The notes beneath the pieces are model-generated. The model searched no databases. It had not been told where the DNA came from and saw only the letters and a list, made by a program, of their open reading frames with translations. Of a DNA stretch of 64,000 bases, positions 7,767-16,877 are shown piece after piece. This stretch comes from Mucilaginibacter rivuli (lineage in GTDB: Bacteria > Bacteroidota > Bacteroidia > Sphingobacteriales > Sphingobacteriaceae). Every line of letters starts with the position of its first letter. Positions within the stretch are counted from its first letter, which is position 1. The translations under genes and the position numbers were made by a program. The stretch spans positions 248,001-312,000 of the forward strand of contig NZ_JAHXPQ010000003.1 of NCBI RefSeq assembly GCF_019391655.1, read 5' to 3'.

Positions 7767-9782
7767 TTAATACCCCGGGTTTTGCACTATCAGTTTATTA
7801 TAAATGGTTTCGAGCGCCGGTATAGGCCATAATATTTGTGTTGGCGTAATGTTATTTACCGGTATAATTGCCGCCGATACCGTTGCCGCAGGTGCCGCAG
7901 GGATACCCGGAGTAGTGCCGCCTATATCGTTAGCCAGGCTTTTTACTGTGGAATATAATATCCCCCAGCGCACCAGATCCTGGTAACGTAAGCACTCAAA
8001 GGCAAACTCGCGGTAACGCTCATCCTGGATAGCCTGGCGCATTGCCACCTGGCCTAAACCGGGAGTTAGATCAATAGCTGATAAATGGTTTGACAATACC
8101 GCCGTGGCTGTAGCCGGTACGCCTGCATAGGTAAAAACTGCCCCTGTAGTAGCTGCCGTGCTTGCACCCGATGTATTTGTTGGCGCGGTTGCTGTTGATA
8201 CCCCGGCGGTGGTAACACGGTATGCACGGCCCGAGATAAACACCTGGTCGTTAACGGCGTATAATACGCCTGCACCCCATGGCAAACCAATGGTAACTGT
8301 GGGTGCCGAGGTGTAGCCTGTACCAGCTGTTATAACGGTGACGGATGATATCTGGCTGCTTGTTAAAAACGCAAGCGCGGTTGCACCTGTACCGCCCCCA
8401 CCAGTAATGGTAACCGGGGGTACAGTATTGTAGTTTGTAGTTGGCGCGTTAGTAAAATTAATGGTTTCAACATAGTTGGTGGTGTTATATGCCCTGCGGC
8501 GCACCAGGTTAATGTTGTTGTATATGGTGGCACTTGGGCCGCTTATCTCATTTTCGGCTTCGGCGGCCATCAGCAGCACATCGGCATAGCGTAGCAGCGG
8601 CCAGTTTTGTTGCGAGTTGTTACGTACCGTTTTACTGATGGGGTCTTCTTCTTCCCTTCTCCATTTTGCGGGATACCTTTCCCATACCTGAAACTCGTTA
8701 AGGTATGTTTTACCAATGGTTGTAGTAGTTACGGTATAAACGTATTTACCTATGGTTCTGTCGCGGCGCAGATCGCCGGGGGCATACGCTTTGTATAAGC
8801 GTGGGTGCAAGGCTATTAAGCCTTCGCAGTAACCGCTATCGGTAGCTATAAAGGGCGTGGTGAATGAGCCTGTTTGAGGCACCCCGGCTGTAACACCCAC
8901 CGGGCCGCCTAAGTTTTGTGCATTGGCGGTACCGGCAACAGTAAAGCCAACCTCCCAGATGGTTTCGTTATTATACCTGTTTTTAGCTTCATCCGTCCAT
9001 AATGAGGTAAAGCTTGGCACCAGCGAATGTTTACCCGCTGCAATAACTTTATTGGCCCAGCTCAAAGCATCGGTATAGCGTTTGGTATCGTTTAAAGGTG
9101 CACCGGCGGCATGGAGGCATACACGTGCTAAAATACCCTGTACGGCTTCAACAGTTACTTTTTCGGAGTAGCCAAATGTAGCGAAGGTTTGATTTTGCAG
9201 CATCCCCTCGGCAGTTGTCATATCGCTGATGATCTGATCGTAAGTTTGCTGTAATGTAGCCCTTGCCAATTGCCCATCATTTATAGAAACTGCCGCGTTT
9301 AAATGCAATGGCACACCGCCAAACCATTGTGCCAGCATAAAATAATAGTATCCCCGTAAAAAAAGCGCTTCGCCTTTTGAGTTGGTGAGGTATACCGGGT
9401 CAATGCCTTTATTTTCGGAGTTTTTAATGTTATCCAAAAAGGTATTGCAATAATTGATACCCTGGTAGCAACTGTTCCAAAAGTTAGTACTGATACCGTT
9501 GGTAGATACATTGGTGTATGATGCCGGGCCTACCTGGACATTACCGTTCCTGAAATAACTTTCGTCGGTAGCGGCATTTGCTTCGCGTATGTAATTTAAA
9601 CACATATTGCTGGTTCGCAACACCTGGTAAATACCTGCTAAAGCATAATCCACTTCCTGCTTACTGCTATAATATTCGCTGGTAATGGCATAATCACTCG
9701 GCTTGGTCTCTAAATATTTTTTGCACGAACTCATGGGTACCAAAAAGGTGAGGATGAGTAATGCTATAGTTATACGTTTCAT
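7767..9782 (-). CDS. SusD-family outer-membrane lipoprotein with an insert
   Basis: A 671-residue SusD/RagB protein, the lid that binds glycan and closes the SusC pore. The start at 9782 (MKRITIALLILTFLVPMSSCKKYLE) gives a signal peptide and lipobox with Cys20; the frame runs further upstream into SusC but only this start makes a lipoprotein. Conserved parts are the TPR-like N half, the INLVRRRAYN segment and the late ERYREFAFECLRYQDLVRWG. Between these two C-terminal landmarks lies an unusual insert of about 110 residues (about 445-560) rich in Gly, Thr and Ala, with GTGYTSAPTVTI and GRAYRVTTAG motifs seen in phage tail-fibre-like proteins. It follows SusC by 20 bp. Confidence 0.92.
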   Translation of the reverse strand: MKRITIALLILTFLVPMSSCKKYLETKPSDYAITSEYYSSKQEVDYALAGIYQVLRTSNMCLNYIREANAATDESYFRNGNVQVGPASYTNVSTNGISTNFWNSCYQGINYCNTFLDNIKNSENKGIDPVYLTNSKGEALFLRGYYYFMLAQWFGGVPLHLNAAVSINDGQLARATLQQTYDQIISDMTTAEGMLQNQTFATFGYSEKVTVEAVQGILARVCLHAAGAPLNDTKRYTDALSWANKVIAAGKHSLVPSFTSLWTDEAKNRYNNETIWEVGFTVAGTANAQNLGGPVGVTAGVPQTGSFTTPFIATDSGYCEGLIALHPRLYKAYAPGDLRRDRTIGKYVYTVTTTTIGKTYLNEFQVWERYPAKWRREEEDPISKTVRNNSQQNWPLLRYADVLLMAAEAENEISGPSATIYNNINLVRRRAYNTTNYVETINFTNAPTTNYNTVPPVTITGGGGTGATALAFLTSSQISSVTVITAGTGYTSAPTVTIGLPWGAGVLYAVNDQVFISGRAYRVTTAGVSTATAPTNTSGASTAATTGAVFTYAGVPATATAVLSNHLSAIDLTPGLGQVAMRQAIQDERYREFAFECLRYQDLVRWGILYSTVKSLANDIGGTTPGIPAAPAATVSAAIIPVNNITPTQILWPIPALETIYNKLIVQNPGY

Positions 9783-9802
9783 GGTCGTAATCTTTTTAAA
9801 TG

Positions 9803-12800
9803 TTATAAAGTAATATTTGCCCCAAAAACAAACACGCGCGCCCTTGGATACGGCGAGTAGTCGAAACCCGGCGTAGTTGGCGAACTCTTTGTCGAAACTT
9901 CCGGATCCTGGCCCGAATAATTGGTCCATGTATACAGGTTTTGCCCTGATGCAAATATTCTCAGGTTTGATATTTTGATCTTGTTTAAGATCACCTTAGG
10001 GAAATTATAACCCACCTGGATGGTTTTTAACCGCAGGTATGAGCCATCTTCAACCAACCGTGACGATATGGTACGCACGTTAGTGGCATTGGCAAGCGGG
10101 CGCTGGTATTGCGCACCATCGTTTGCCGGTGTCCAGTAGTCGGCATATTCGGCAAAAAAGTTTTGGTTCATGTTACGGGTATCGCCGGTTGTACCGCCAT
10201 CAAACAGCGCTTTATTGCCGTTTAATATCTGGTTCCCGTATGACCATTGCATAAACACGTTCAGATCGAAACCTTTATAGGTAAAGTTGTTAGAAAATCC
10301 GCCATAGTGAATGGGCATAGGATTGCCAATGGTGGCATAGTCCTGGTCGTTGGTAACGCCATCGTTATTCAGGTCTTTTACTTTTAAATCGCCGGGCTGT
10401 ACGGTAGCAGGGTTACCGCCGTAGTAAGGAATACCGGGCTTTAAGCGATAAGTTATTGAGGTTCCGTTTGTAATTTTATCAAAATCGGCAAGGCGGTACA
10501 GACCATCGGCTACATAACCATAAATTAATGCTACCGGTTGGCCTACCTTGGCAATATATGATGGCTGATTCTGATAATCGGAGCCAAATGTTTGGCTGGC
10601 ACTGGCATCTAAACGGGTAATCCCCCCCTGCGACAACGATAACACTTTATTACGGTTAAACGAAATGTTGAAGTTTGATGTCCACATAAAGTTTTTAGTG
10701 CGGATATTGGTACTGCTTAATGATACCTCGATACCCTCATTTTGTATATCGCCAACATTCGTTATTTCGGATGAGTAACCTATACTGTTAGGTAAATTGG
10801 CCTGTAATAACAGGTTGCCGGTACGGCGGCGATAGTAGTCGAGCTCTACATTAAACCTGTCTTTTAAAATACCGGTTTCAAAGCCTACATCCAGTTGCGC
10901 ACCGGTTTCCCATTTCAAATCGGGGTTAAAAATAGCTGTAGGTATAGCACCCGAAACAATGGTATTACCATACGAGTAACGAATTGACGCACTATTAGCA
11001 TTACTTACCGCTATTGGCGATGTATAAGCAAAATCGCCCACACGGTTATTGCCTGTTAAACCGTAGCTAACACGCAGCTTTGTGTTGTTTAAAGCGGTCA
11101 ACTTTTGCATAAAAGGCTCTTCTGATATTTTCCAGGCCAGGGCCGCTGTTGGAAAATAACCCCATTTGTTGCCAGTATAAAACTTAGAAGACCCATCGGC
11201 ACGCATAGATGCTGTTAACAGATATTTAGATTTATAATCATAATTTATCCTGCCTAAAAAAGCGACTTGTGTATTGGTTGATGTATTTACACCAATACCA
11301 TTCAGCACACCTTCGTCAATACCGCTTACCCCTAAGGCTTCATTAGGCACTTTGATAGCATTTAAGGAGTTTGAACGCGATGAAGTAGTTTGATCGGTAA
11401 AACCAACAAGGGCGTTGATATGATGAATTTTACGGATAGTGGTATTATATGTAATTGTATTTTCATTCAAAAAGCTGGGATTATTGGAGTTACTTATTCC
11501 GCCGCTTAAGCCATTTTGATTACCCTGACTGGTTAAAGGGCTACCCGCACGCGTTTGTGAGTTATTAAAAAACTCGTTGTAATTGGTTGTTATATTTATA
11601 CCCGCCGTACTACGCAACACAAATTTTTTGAGAAAGGTAAACTCGGCATAGGTATTGGTGTTCAGGTTGGTATTGATGGTATTATTAAGTGTATTGATGG
11701 CCAGAATGTACGGGTTCATCCTGTCTAACACGCCCGATGCACCGGTACTGCCCTCGGCATCATACAGTGTATTTTCCAAAACGCTCAGATCGCCGCCATT
11801 TACCGGGCGGAAGCCCCATATACCAAACATTAAATTGAACTGGGGATTGTTTTGTGTACCGGGGGCGCCACTAATACCCTGACTTTGCGTACTTGGAATA
11901 TTACCGTATGACTTTGTATACCCGTAATTAGCGGTTATCCCGATCTTAAAATTCTTCACTACTTCCTGATCGAGCGATATGCGCCCCTGATAGCGATTAA
12001 AGCCACTGGCCACCATTAAACCTTTCTGATCAACATAACTGCCTGATAAATAATAGTTGGTTTTGCCCGATTTACCTGCCACGCTGATGCTATGGTTCAT
12101 AAAAGGCGCATCCTGGAACACTTTGTCCTGCCAGTTGATGTAAGGCGCCGTGCGGTAGAAATCAAGACTGCGACCATTACCCAAATAAAGTGCGTTGGCA
12201 TTTTGCGGATTTATATCAAGCTGTAGCCTTACAAAATCATAAGGGCTCATTACCGCCGTTTGTTTGGCAATGCTTTGCACACCGTAAAAGGCGTTATAAT
12301 TAATTTTAGGAGTTCCTTCGTTTCCTCTTTTGGTGGTAATAACAACTACGCCATTAGAGCCCCTGGCGCCGTATATAGCGGTTGACGAGGCATCTTTTAA
12401 TACGGTAACGCTTTCAACATCCTGCGCGTTTAAAAAGCTAAATGGATTACCCTCCTGCGGGAAACCATCAACAACGTATAATGGAGCTGAGCTGTTGGTT
12501 ATAGAGCCCGTACCACGCACCGTAATATCCGGCGCTGAGCCCGGCTGCCCATCGGGCGATGTTACCTGTACACCAGCTATACGGCCTGCTAAGGCCTGAT
12601 CTATTGAAGTAACAGGAGCTTTATTTATCTCATTCATCCTCACCACAGCAACAGAGCCTGTTGCATCGGGCTTTCTAACAGTGCCATAGCCAATTACTAC
12701 AACTTCATTAAGCTGTGACTGACTTGACAGTAAGGTTACATCTATCAGCCGCTGTGCGCCAACGGTAACCTCTTTAGGTATGTAACCTATAAAGCTAAAA

Positions 12801-13090
12801 ACCAATACCGATTGCGGGCCCGGTGCCAGTATGGTGTATTTTCCATTCACATCGGTAGTTACCGCAATTACGGTACCTTTTACTTTTACTGTTACACCTG
12901 TGAGGGTTTCATTATTATCAGATACTGTGCCGGTAATTTTTACCTGCTGTGCCGAAACGAACGAACAACACAGCGTTAAAAAAATGCCAAAGCAAACACT
13001 TAAGAGTTTAAGGCCACCTTGCCGGCGAAAAACACCTACATCAACAGGCGTAAGTTTTTCCACCGGGATTTTTGTAGAATTTTCATTCAT
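9803..13090 (-). CDS. SusC-family TonB-dependent transporter
   Basis: A 1,095-residue SusC/RagA outer-membrane transporter that imports oligosaccharides with TonB energy. After a signal region ending near FVSAQ (about residue 47) come a carboxypeptidase-like beta-sandwich (KITGTVSDNNETLTGVTVKVKG), the TonB-box-like LNEVVVIGYGT, the plug (AGRIAGVQVTSPDG, DASSTAIYGARGSNGVVVITTK) and the beta-barrel ending in a typical aromatic tail (ARVFVFGANITL). I chose the ATG at 13090; an upstream TTG at 13096 is less likely. The N-terminus is longer than usual before its hydrophobic core. First gene of the six-gene operon, preceded by a promoter with an embedded operator. Confidence 0.95.
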   Translation of the reverse strand: MNENSTKIPVEKLTPVDVGVFRRQGGLKLLSVCFGIFLTLCCSFVSAQQVKITGTVSDNNETLTGVTVKVKGTVIAVTTDVNGKYTILAPGPQSVLVFSFIGYIPKEVTVGAQRLIDVTLLSSQSQLNEVVVIGYGTVRKPDATGSVAVVRMNEINKAPVTSIDQALAGRIAGVQVTSPDGQPGSAPDITVRGTGSITNSSAPLYVVDGFPQEGNPFSFLNAQDVESVTVLKDASSTAIYGARGSNGVVVITTKRGNEGTPKINYNAFYGVQSIAKQTAVMSPYDFVRLQLDINPQNANALYLGNGRSLDFYRTAPYINWQDKVFQDAPFMNHSISVAGKSGKTNYYLSGSYVDQKGLMVASGFNRYQGRISLDQEVVKNFKIGITANYGYTKSYGNIPSTQSQGISGAPGTQNNPQFNLMFGIWGFRPVNGGDLSVLENTLYDAEGSTGASGVLDRMNPYILAINTLNNTINTNLNTNTYAEFTFLKKFVLRSTAGINITTNYNEFFNNSQTRAGSPLTSQGNQNGLSGGISNSNNPSFLNENTITYNTTIRKIHHINALVGFTDQTTSSRSNSLNAIKVPNEALGVSGIDEGVLNGIGVNTSTNTQVAFLGRINYDYKSKYLLTASMRADGSSKFYTGNKWGYFPTAALAWKISEEPFMQKLTALNNTKLRVSYGLTGNNRVGDFAYTSPIAVSNANSASIRYSYGNTIVSGAIPTAIFNPDLKWETGAQLDVGFETGILKDRFNVELDYYRRRTGNLLLQANLPNSIGYSSEITNVGDIQNEGIEVSLSSTNIRTKNFMWTSNFNISFNRNKVLSLSQGGITRLDASASQTFGSDYQNQPSYIAKVGQPVALIYGYVADGLYRLADFDKITNGTSITYRLKPGIPYYGGNPATVQPGDLKVKDLNNDGVTNDQDYATIGNPMPIHYGGFSNNFTYKGFDLNVFMQWSYGNQILNGNKALFDGGTTGDTRNMNQNFFAEYADYWTPANDGAQYQRPLANATNVRTISSRLVEDGSYLRLKTIQVGYNFPKVILNKIKISNLRIFASGQNLYTWTNYSGQDPEVSTKSSPTTPGFDYSPYPRARVFVFGANITL

Positions 13091-13175
13091 AATCAATGCA
13101 ATTTAGGTTGAATAAAACAAAAGGTTAATAATGTATTTAGTGCAGTTTGGAGCCGCGCTGAATAATTGGTTATGT

Positions 13176-13207
13176 CAAATATAGGCATACTAAATCGGTT
13201 TACCAAA
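13176..13207 (-). promoter_or_regulatory. SusC operon promoter with LacI-type operator in the spacer
   Basis: Read on the minus strand, TTTG (13204-13207) is the -33 element and TATATTTG (13176-13183) the -7 element, separated by exactly 20 bp, which fits the Bacteroidota consensus TTTG-N19/20-TAnnTTTG. The palindrome ACTAAATCGGTTTACC (13189-13204) fills the spacer. The predicted transcript start is near 13170, giving a leader of about 80 nt. The elements are seen directly; repression by the neighbouring LacI protein is inferred. Confidence 0.75.
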
Positions 13208-13252
13208 ATAAAAAAGCAAATATGGCGCCCCATTAATCTTTTTTATAAAAAG

Positions 13253-13274
13253 TTTACTAAAACGGTTTAGTAAA
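13253..13274. promoter_or_regulatory. Upstream operator-like palindrome, copy 2
   Basis: Perfect 9-bp arms TTTACTAAA and TTTAGTAAA flank a 4-bp centre ACGG. It has the same core (ACTAAA-NCGG-TTTAGT) as the operator inside the SusC promoter and lies about 50 bp upstream of the -33 element. Suggests a second repressor site, for example for looping. Confidence 0.65.
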
Positions 13275-13348
13275 TATCGAAATAGTAATAAAGCTTTAAA
13301 AAAAATGAAACTTTTATACGTAAAAATGCACGTTTGATATACCGAAAA

Positions 13349-13368
13349 CTTACTAAATGTTTAGTAAG
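13349..13368. promoter_or_regulatory. Upstream operator-like palindrome, copy 3
   Basis: CTTACTAAA and TTTAGTAAG are perfect 9-bp arms around a 2-bp centre. The arms resemble the other operators but the spacing is two bases shorter and the CGG core is missing, so it may be a weaker or different site. It lies 48 bp downstream of the lacI-type stop codon. Confidence 0.5.
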
Positions 13369-13416
13369 CCGGTTCAAAGCATTTCAAGTATAAAAGAATG
13401 TAGTGGAATAAAGGAT

Positions 13417-14499
13417 CTACTTGCGGATGGGCTTTTGGATGATGCCCCCTACCCGCTCTTCGGGTACAAACTCAACACGTTTTTTGGGCAATGATGAGTT
13501 ACGCACCATTAATGTACTTGGTAAAACAAAACTGCGCACCTCGGTTTGCTCTGCATGATCAGACAGGCGCTCGAGCATCAAATTGATCACATGCTCGGCC
13601 ATCTCTTTAATGGGCTGCGATATGGCAGTAATAGAGGGGGTAAACAGCCTGAACAGGTTATAATCGTCAAAAACAATAACGCCAAGCTCCTGCGGGATGT
13701 TAAGGTCAAGGTTCCGTATGGCTTCCAGACCGTTATCGGCAATGTAATTGGTTGCAAAAAATACGGCATCAATATCGCGGTGCCCGGCAATAAAATCCTG
13801 TATCTCTTGTATGCTGTGTTCCTTATCGTCATGATAAGCCACTTTTTTTATGATCGGTAGCTGGCCTGTTGCTTTTATAGCATCGTTATACCCTTTCTGG
13901 CGCTCCATCATCTGCACCTGATCCGAGTTGAGGGTTATCATGGCTATGCGCCGGTAGCCGTTATCAATAAAATGCTGTACGGCTGTAAAAGCACCCTGGT
14001 AGTTATCGGCAACTACGTTATCTCCTTTAAAACCTGGCAGGGTACGGTCAAACACTACTACAGGGTAGCCATCGCCAACCAATTCCTTTAGTTCCTTTTC
14101 TATTCCGGGCGGCGGGGCTATAATATAGCCGTCAACCTGCCTGGTACGGAATACCTGCAACAGATCGCGTGTTTTTTGCGGGTCGTTTTCGGTGCTGCTA
14201 TAAAATATTTTATAACCCTTGCTGTAGGCAATCTCTTCAACAATACGGGCTATCGATGCAAAAAACGGGTCTGAAATATCTTCGATCAGCATTCCGATGA
14301 TCTTGGTTTTGCCGGTACGCAAACTTTGCGCAAACTGGTTTGGCCGGTAGCCCACCTTTTCAATATGCTTCAGTATCTTTTTTTCGAGGGCTATGCTAAT
14401 ATGGTTCTCGCGAGCCTTGCCGTTCAACACAAATGAAACTGTTGTTTTAGAAATACCCAGTTCGCTTGCTATATCGCCAATAGTTATCTTTTTTTTCAT
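13417..14499 (-). CDS. LacI-family transcriptional repressor
   Basis: A 360-residue LacI/GalR regulator. Residues 1-25 form the helix-turn-helix (ITIGDIASELGISKTTVSFVLNG), 50-62 the hinge region (YRPNQFAQSLRTG), and the rest a periplasmic-binding-protein-like sensor domain (IIGMLIEDISDPFFASIARIVEE; VVFDRTLPG; ITLNSDQ; ISQPIKEMAEHVINLML). Such proteins leave DNA when a sugar ligand binds. The gene lies between the permease gene and the SusC operon, and palindromes of LacI type occur before four transcription units nearby, so I infer it is the local repressor. The ligand is unknown, but a mono- or disaccharide from the pathway is likely. Confidence 0.93.
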   Translation of the reverse strand: MKKKITIGDIASELGISKTTVSFVLNGKARENHISIALEKKILKHIEKVGYRPNQFAQSLRTGKTKIIGMLIEDISDPFFASIARIVEEIAYSKGYKIFYSSTENDPQKTRDLLQVFRTRQVDGYIIAPPPGIEKELKELVGDGYPVVVFDRTLPGFKGDNVVADNYQGAFTAVQHFIDNGYRRIAMITLNSDQVQMMERQKGYNDAIKATGQLPIIKKVAYHDDKEHSIQEIQDFIAGHRDIDAVFFATNYIADNGLEAIRNLDLNIPQELGVIVFDDYNLFRLFTPSITAISQPIKEMAEHVINLMLERLSDHAEQTEVRSFVLPSTLMVRNSSLPKKRVEFVPEERVGGIIQKPIRK

Positions 14500-14627
14500 C
14501 CCCGGTAACCAATCTTAGTTAATCATAAAACTATTAAAATTATCCTATAGCCCTCTAATATATAATTTATTTATATATCACAGCAATACGTTGTCAAAAC
14601 TTATACCATGTTTAACGCTCATTGGCA

Positions 14628-15860
14628 TTAATGCTTTACCTTATAAAATTTATATCCGAAAAGGAAGATCACTACATAACAAACAATAGGTAAATAATAA
14701 GCCTGTGCCACACTCTGTTCAGCAACCTTACCCATAATAAATGGAAATATTGCCCCTCCAACTACGCCCATCGCGATAAATGATGATGCCTGTTGTGTGT
14801 GGCTACCCAAATTTTTAAGTCCTAAACTAAAAATGGTGGGGAACATGATACTAAAGAAAAAGTTGATCATGAGCAAGGCGATGTATGATGGCCAGCCCCA
14901 TTGCTGCGCTACAATAACACACATCAGTATATTACAAATGGCAAAGGTAGCCAGCAACTTATTAGGTGCCATAACGGTCATAAGCGATGTGCCTACAATA
15001 CGGCCCAACAGCATCATACCCATAAAAAGGCTCATAAAATAAGCCGCTTTGGCATCGCTGAAATGCATAATACTGGCGCCATAATTAATAAAATAGGCCC
15101 AGGTGCCTGCCTGTGCGGCAACATTAAAAAACTGTGCCACACAAGCCCATACAAAATGGCTGTGCTGGTACAATTTTTTTGAAGGTTCAACATCTACGTT
15201 AACCGCCTCAATATCATCAGTTGGTGCGGCGGCATGCGGATCAATTAATGTCGGTATTTTTAAAAACATAAATGCAACGGCTATTAATAACACTACAATA
15301 CCGATTGCCACATATAACGTCTTTACCGAAGTTAGGTCGGTAGATTTTACGACATCGCCGCTTAAAAGAAAAAAGCCACCAATAAATGGGCCTATTATGG
15401 TACCAACCGCATTAAACGTTTGCGAAAAATTTACACGCAGGTCGCTGCTGCGCTGATCACCTAAGGCTGCCGCAAAGGGGTGGGCAACGGTTTCGAGCGT
15501 TGCCATACCGCAACCGACGATGAACAGGGCTATCCTGAAAAATGTGAATGAAGCCGCGTTAGCTGCCGGAACGAATAAAAACAGGCCTATTGCAAATAAA
15601 CAAAGGCCCAAAATTACGCCGGGTTTGTAACCGTATTTCTTCATAAATATCCCTGCCGGAATACTCATAATAAAATAAGCGCCAAATACAGAGAACTGGA
15701 TAAGCCCGGATTGCGAAATGGATAGGTTTAATACAGTTTGAAAATGCTTATTCAGCACATCGCTCATTGAATGGAGTAAGCCCCACATTAAAAACAACGA
15801 CGTGACAAAAATAAACGTAACAATAAATCTCTTCTCGGTAAAAGCGGCTTTTTGCGACAT
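14628..15860 (-). CDS. FucP/GlcP-type MFS sugar permease
   Basis: A 410-residue inner-membrane major facilitator with about 12 hydrophobic segments. The pattern LFLMWGLLHSMSDVLNKHFQ in the first helix, LRVNFSQTFNAVGTIIGP around helix 5 and the GGAIFPFIMG segment near the end are typical of the fucose:H+ symporter (FHS) group, whose members carry fucose, glucose, galactose or related sugars. It lies 34 bp after the ROK kinase gene in the same direction, so import and phosphorylation of one sugar are probably coupled. The sugar is not determinable here. Confidence 0.9.
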   Translation of the reverse strand: MSQKAAFTEKRFIVTFIFVTSLFLMWGLLHSMSDVLNKHFQTVLNLSISQSGLIQFSVFGAYFIMSIPAGIFMKKYGYKPGVILGLCLFAIGLFLFVPAANAASFTFFRIALFIVGCGMATLETVAHPFAAALGDQRSSDLRVNFSQTFNAVGTIIGPFIGGFFLLSGDVVKSTDLTSVKTLYVAIGIVVLLIAVAFMFLKIPTLIDPHAAAPTDDIEAVNVDVEPSKKLYQHSHFVWACVAQFFNVAAQAGTWAYFINYGASIMHFSDAKAAYFMSLFMGMMLLGRIVGTSLMTVMAPNKLLATFAICNILMCVIVAQQWGWPSYIALLMINFFFSIMFPTIFSLGLKNLGSHTQQASSFIAMGVVGGAIFPFIMGKVAEQSVAQAYYLPIVCYVVIFLFGYKFYKVKH

Positions 15861-15894
15861 GGTACAAGGTTAAATTGGTTTTAATTGGTTTATA

Positions 15895-16782
15895 TTAATT
15901 GCCGGGCAATGCTACAGTATCAAATGCAGCGGCGGCGCCCATAATTGACGAGTCTTCTCCAAGCTCAGCAATTTTTATATCTATATAATCAAAATACGCC
16001 GCCAGCTCAAATTTAAGCGCCGGCAAAAACAGCCTTGATGCTTTGGCTATATTTCCGCCTATAACAAGCAACTCGGGCTTCTCTTCGTTAATAAAATCTT
16101 TTAAGAACAATACCATGTTACCGGTAAATTCTTTAAAAACCTGCTGCACATCGGCATTCGTATCGGCCATTGCGGCAAGCTCCTTAACATTTTGCACAGT
16201 TAAGCCTGTTAACTGGCGGTAGCGTTTTAAAAACCAGCGCGTGGTCATATAATCATCGGCAATGGTATCCCCAAACTTAAAGCTGCCGCGGTTGGCATCA
16301 ACGGTTATCCCATCTTTACTGCATGCCGAACCCAGGCCCGTGCCCAGCGTAATACCTATTATCTTTTTAAAACCCAGCCCTGCTCCCGCAAAAACTTCGC
16401 CGTGCAAAAAAGACTCTGCATCATTTCTGAAAAGGATATTTTCCAGTTCTATATTTAACTCTGTTGCCAGATATTGCTTAATGTTTAAGCCGTAAATAGC
16501 CTCATACTTATCAAGCCCTCGTATCCATGATATCCCGTTTTTATAATCGAACGGACCAGGCATCGCCATGGCTATCATATCAACCGGAGCGTCAAATTTA
16601 ACCAGCGTTCGCTCTAACGCATCGGCCCAGGTACCTAAAATATCGGCCCAGGTACCGCCCGAATCCACACTTAACCGTGTACGGGTGTTTTCTACTATAC
16701 ACTTATTGGTCAGGTCTACTATAGCTGCCGTAATATGCGATCCGCCGATATCCGCGCTAATGATATATTTATTATTATTCAT
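15895..16782 (-). CDS. ROK-family sugar kinase lacking the zinc motif
   Basis: A 295-residue ROK kinase. The ATP phosphate loop IISADIGGSHITAAIVD is at 7-23, the catalytic-site Asp is in RNDAESFLHGE, GITLGTGLGSA forms the second phosphate loop, and LLVIGGNIAKAS the adenosine region. The usual ROK zinc motif CxCGxxGCxE is absent; the segment after GTGLGSA contains only one cysteine. Residues about 43-56 hold a 7-residue tandem duplication (GTWADIL GTWADAL). It probably phosphorylates a hexose brought in by the adjacent permease. An operator-like site overlaps its promoter. Confidence 0.88.
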   Translation of the reverse strand: MNNNKYIISADIGGSHITAAIVDLTNKCIVENTRTRLSVDSGGTWADILGTWADALERTLVKFDAPVDMIAMAMPGPFDYKNGISWIRGLDKYEAIYGLNIKQYLATELNIELENILFRNDAESFLHGEVFAGAGLGFKKIIGITLGTGLGSACSKDGITVDANRGSFKFGDTIADDYMTTRWFLKRYRQLTGLTVQNVKELAAMADTNADVQQVFKEFTGNMVLFLKDFINEEKPELLVIGGNIAKASRLFLPALKFELAAYFDYIDIKIAELGEDSSIMGAAAAFDTVALPGN

Positions 16783-16822
16783 GTTGTCCTTTCATATTGC
16801 TTTCGGCTATATTGGGACTATC

Positions 16823-16842
16823 CAAAGCTAAACCGATTTATT
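16823..16842 (-). promoter_or_regulatory. Putative kinase-permease promoter with operator
   Basis: On the minus strand TAGCTTTG (16823-16830) fits the -7 consensus TAnnTTTG, 40 bp before the kinase start. The operator-like palindrome GCTAAACCGATTTATT (16827-16842) overlaps it. No good -33 TTG is found at 20 bp, so this promoter is weaker or different from the three canonical ones. Confidence 0.5.
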
Positions 16843-16877
16843 AAAATAAAAAAATGTTTCCCTATACAGGTAGTATA

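Noticed and set aside
7767..9929. Longer SusD start at 9929
   Set aside because: It would overlap the SusC end and bury the signal peptide; the lipoprotein start at 9782 is far more plausible.
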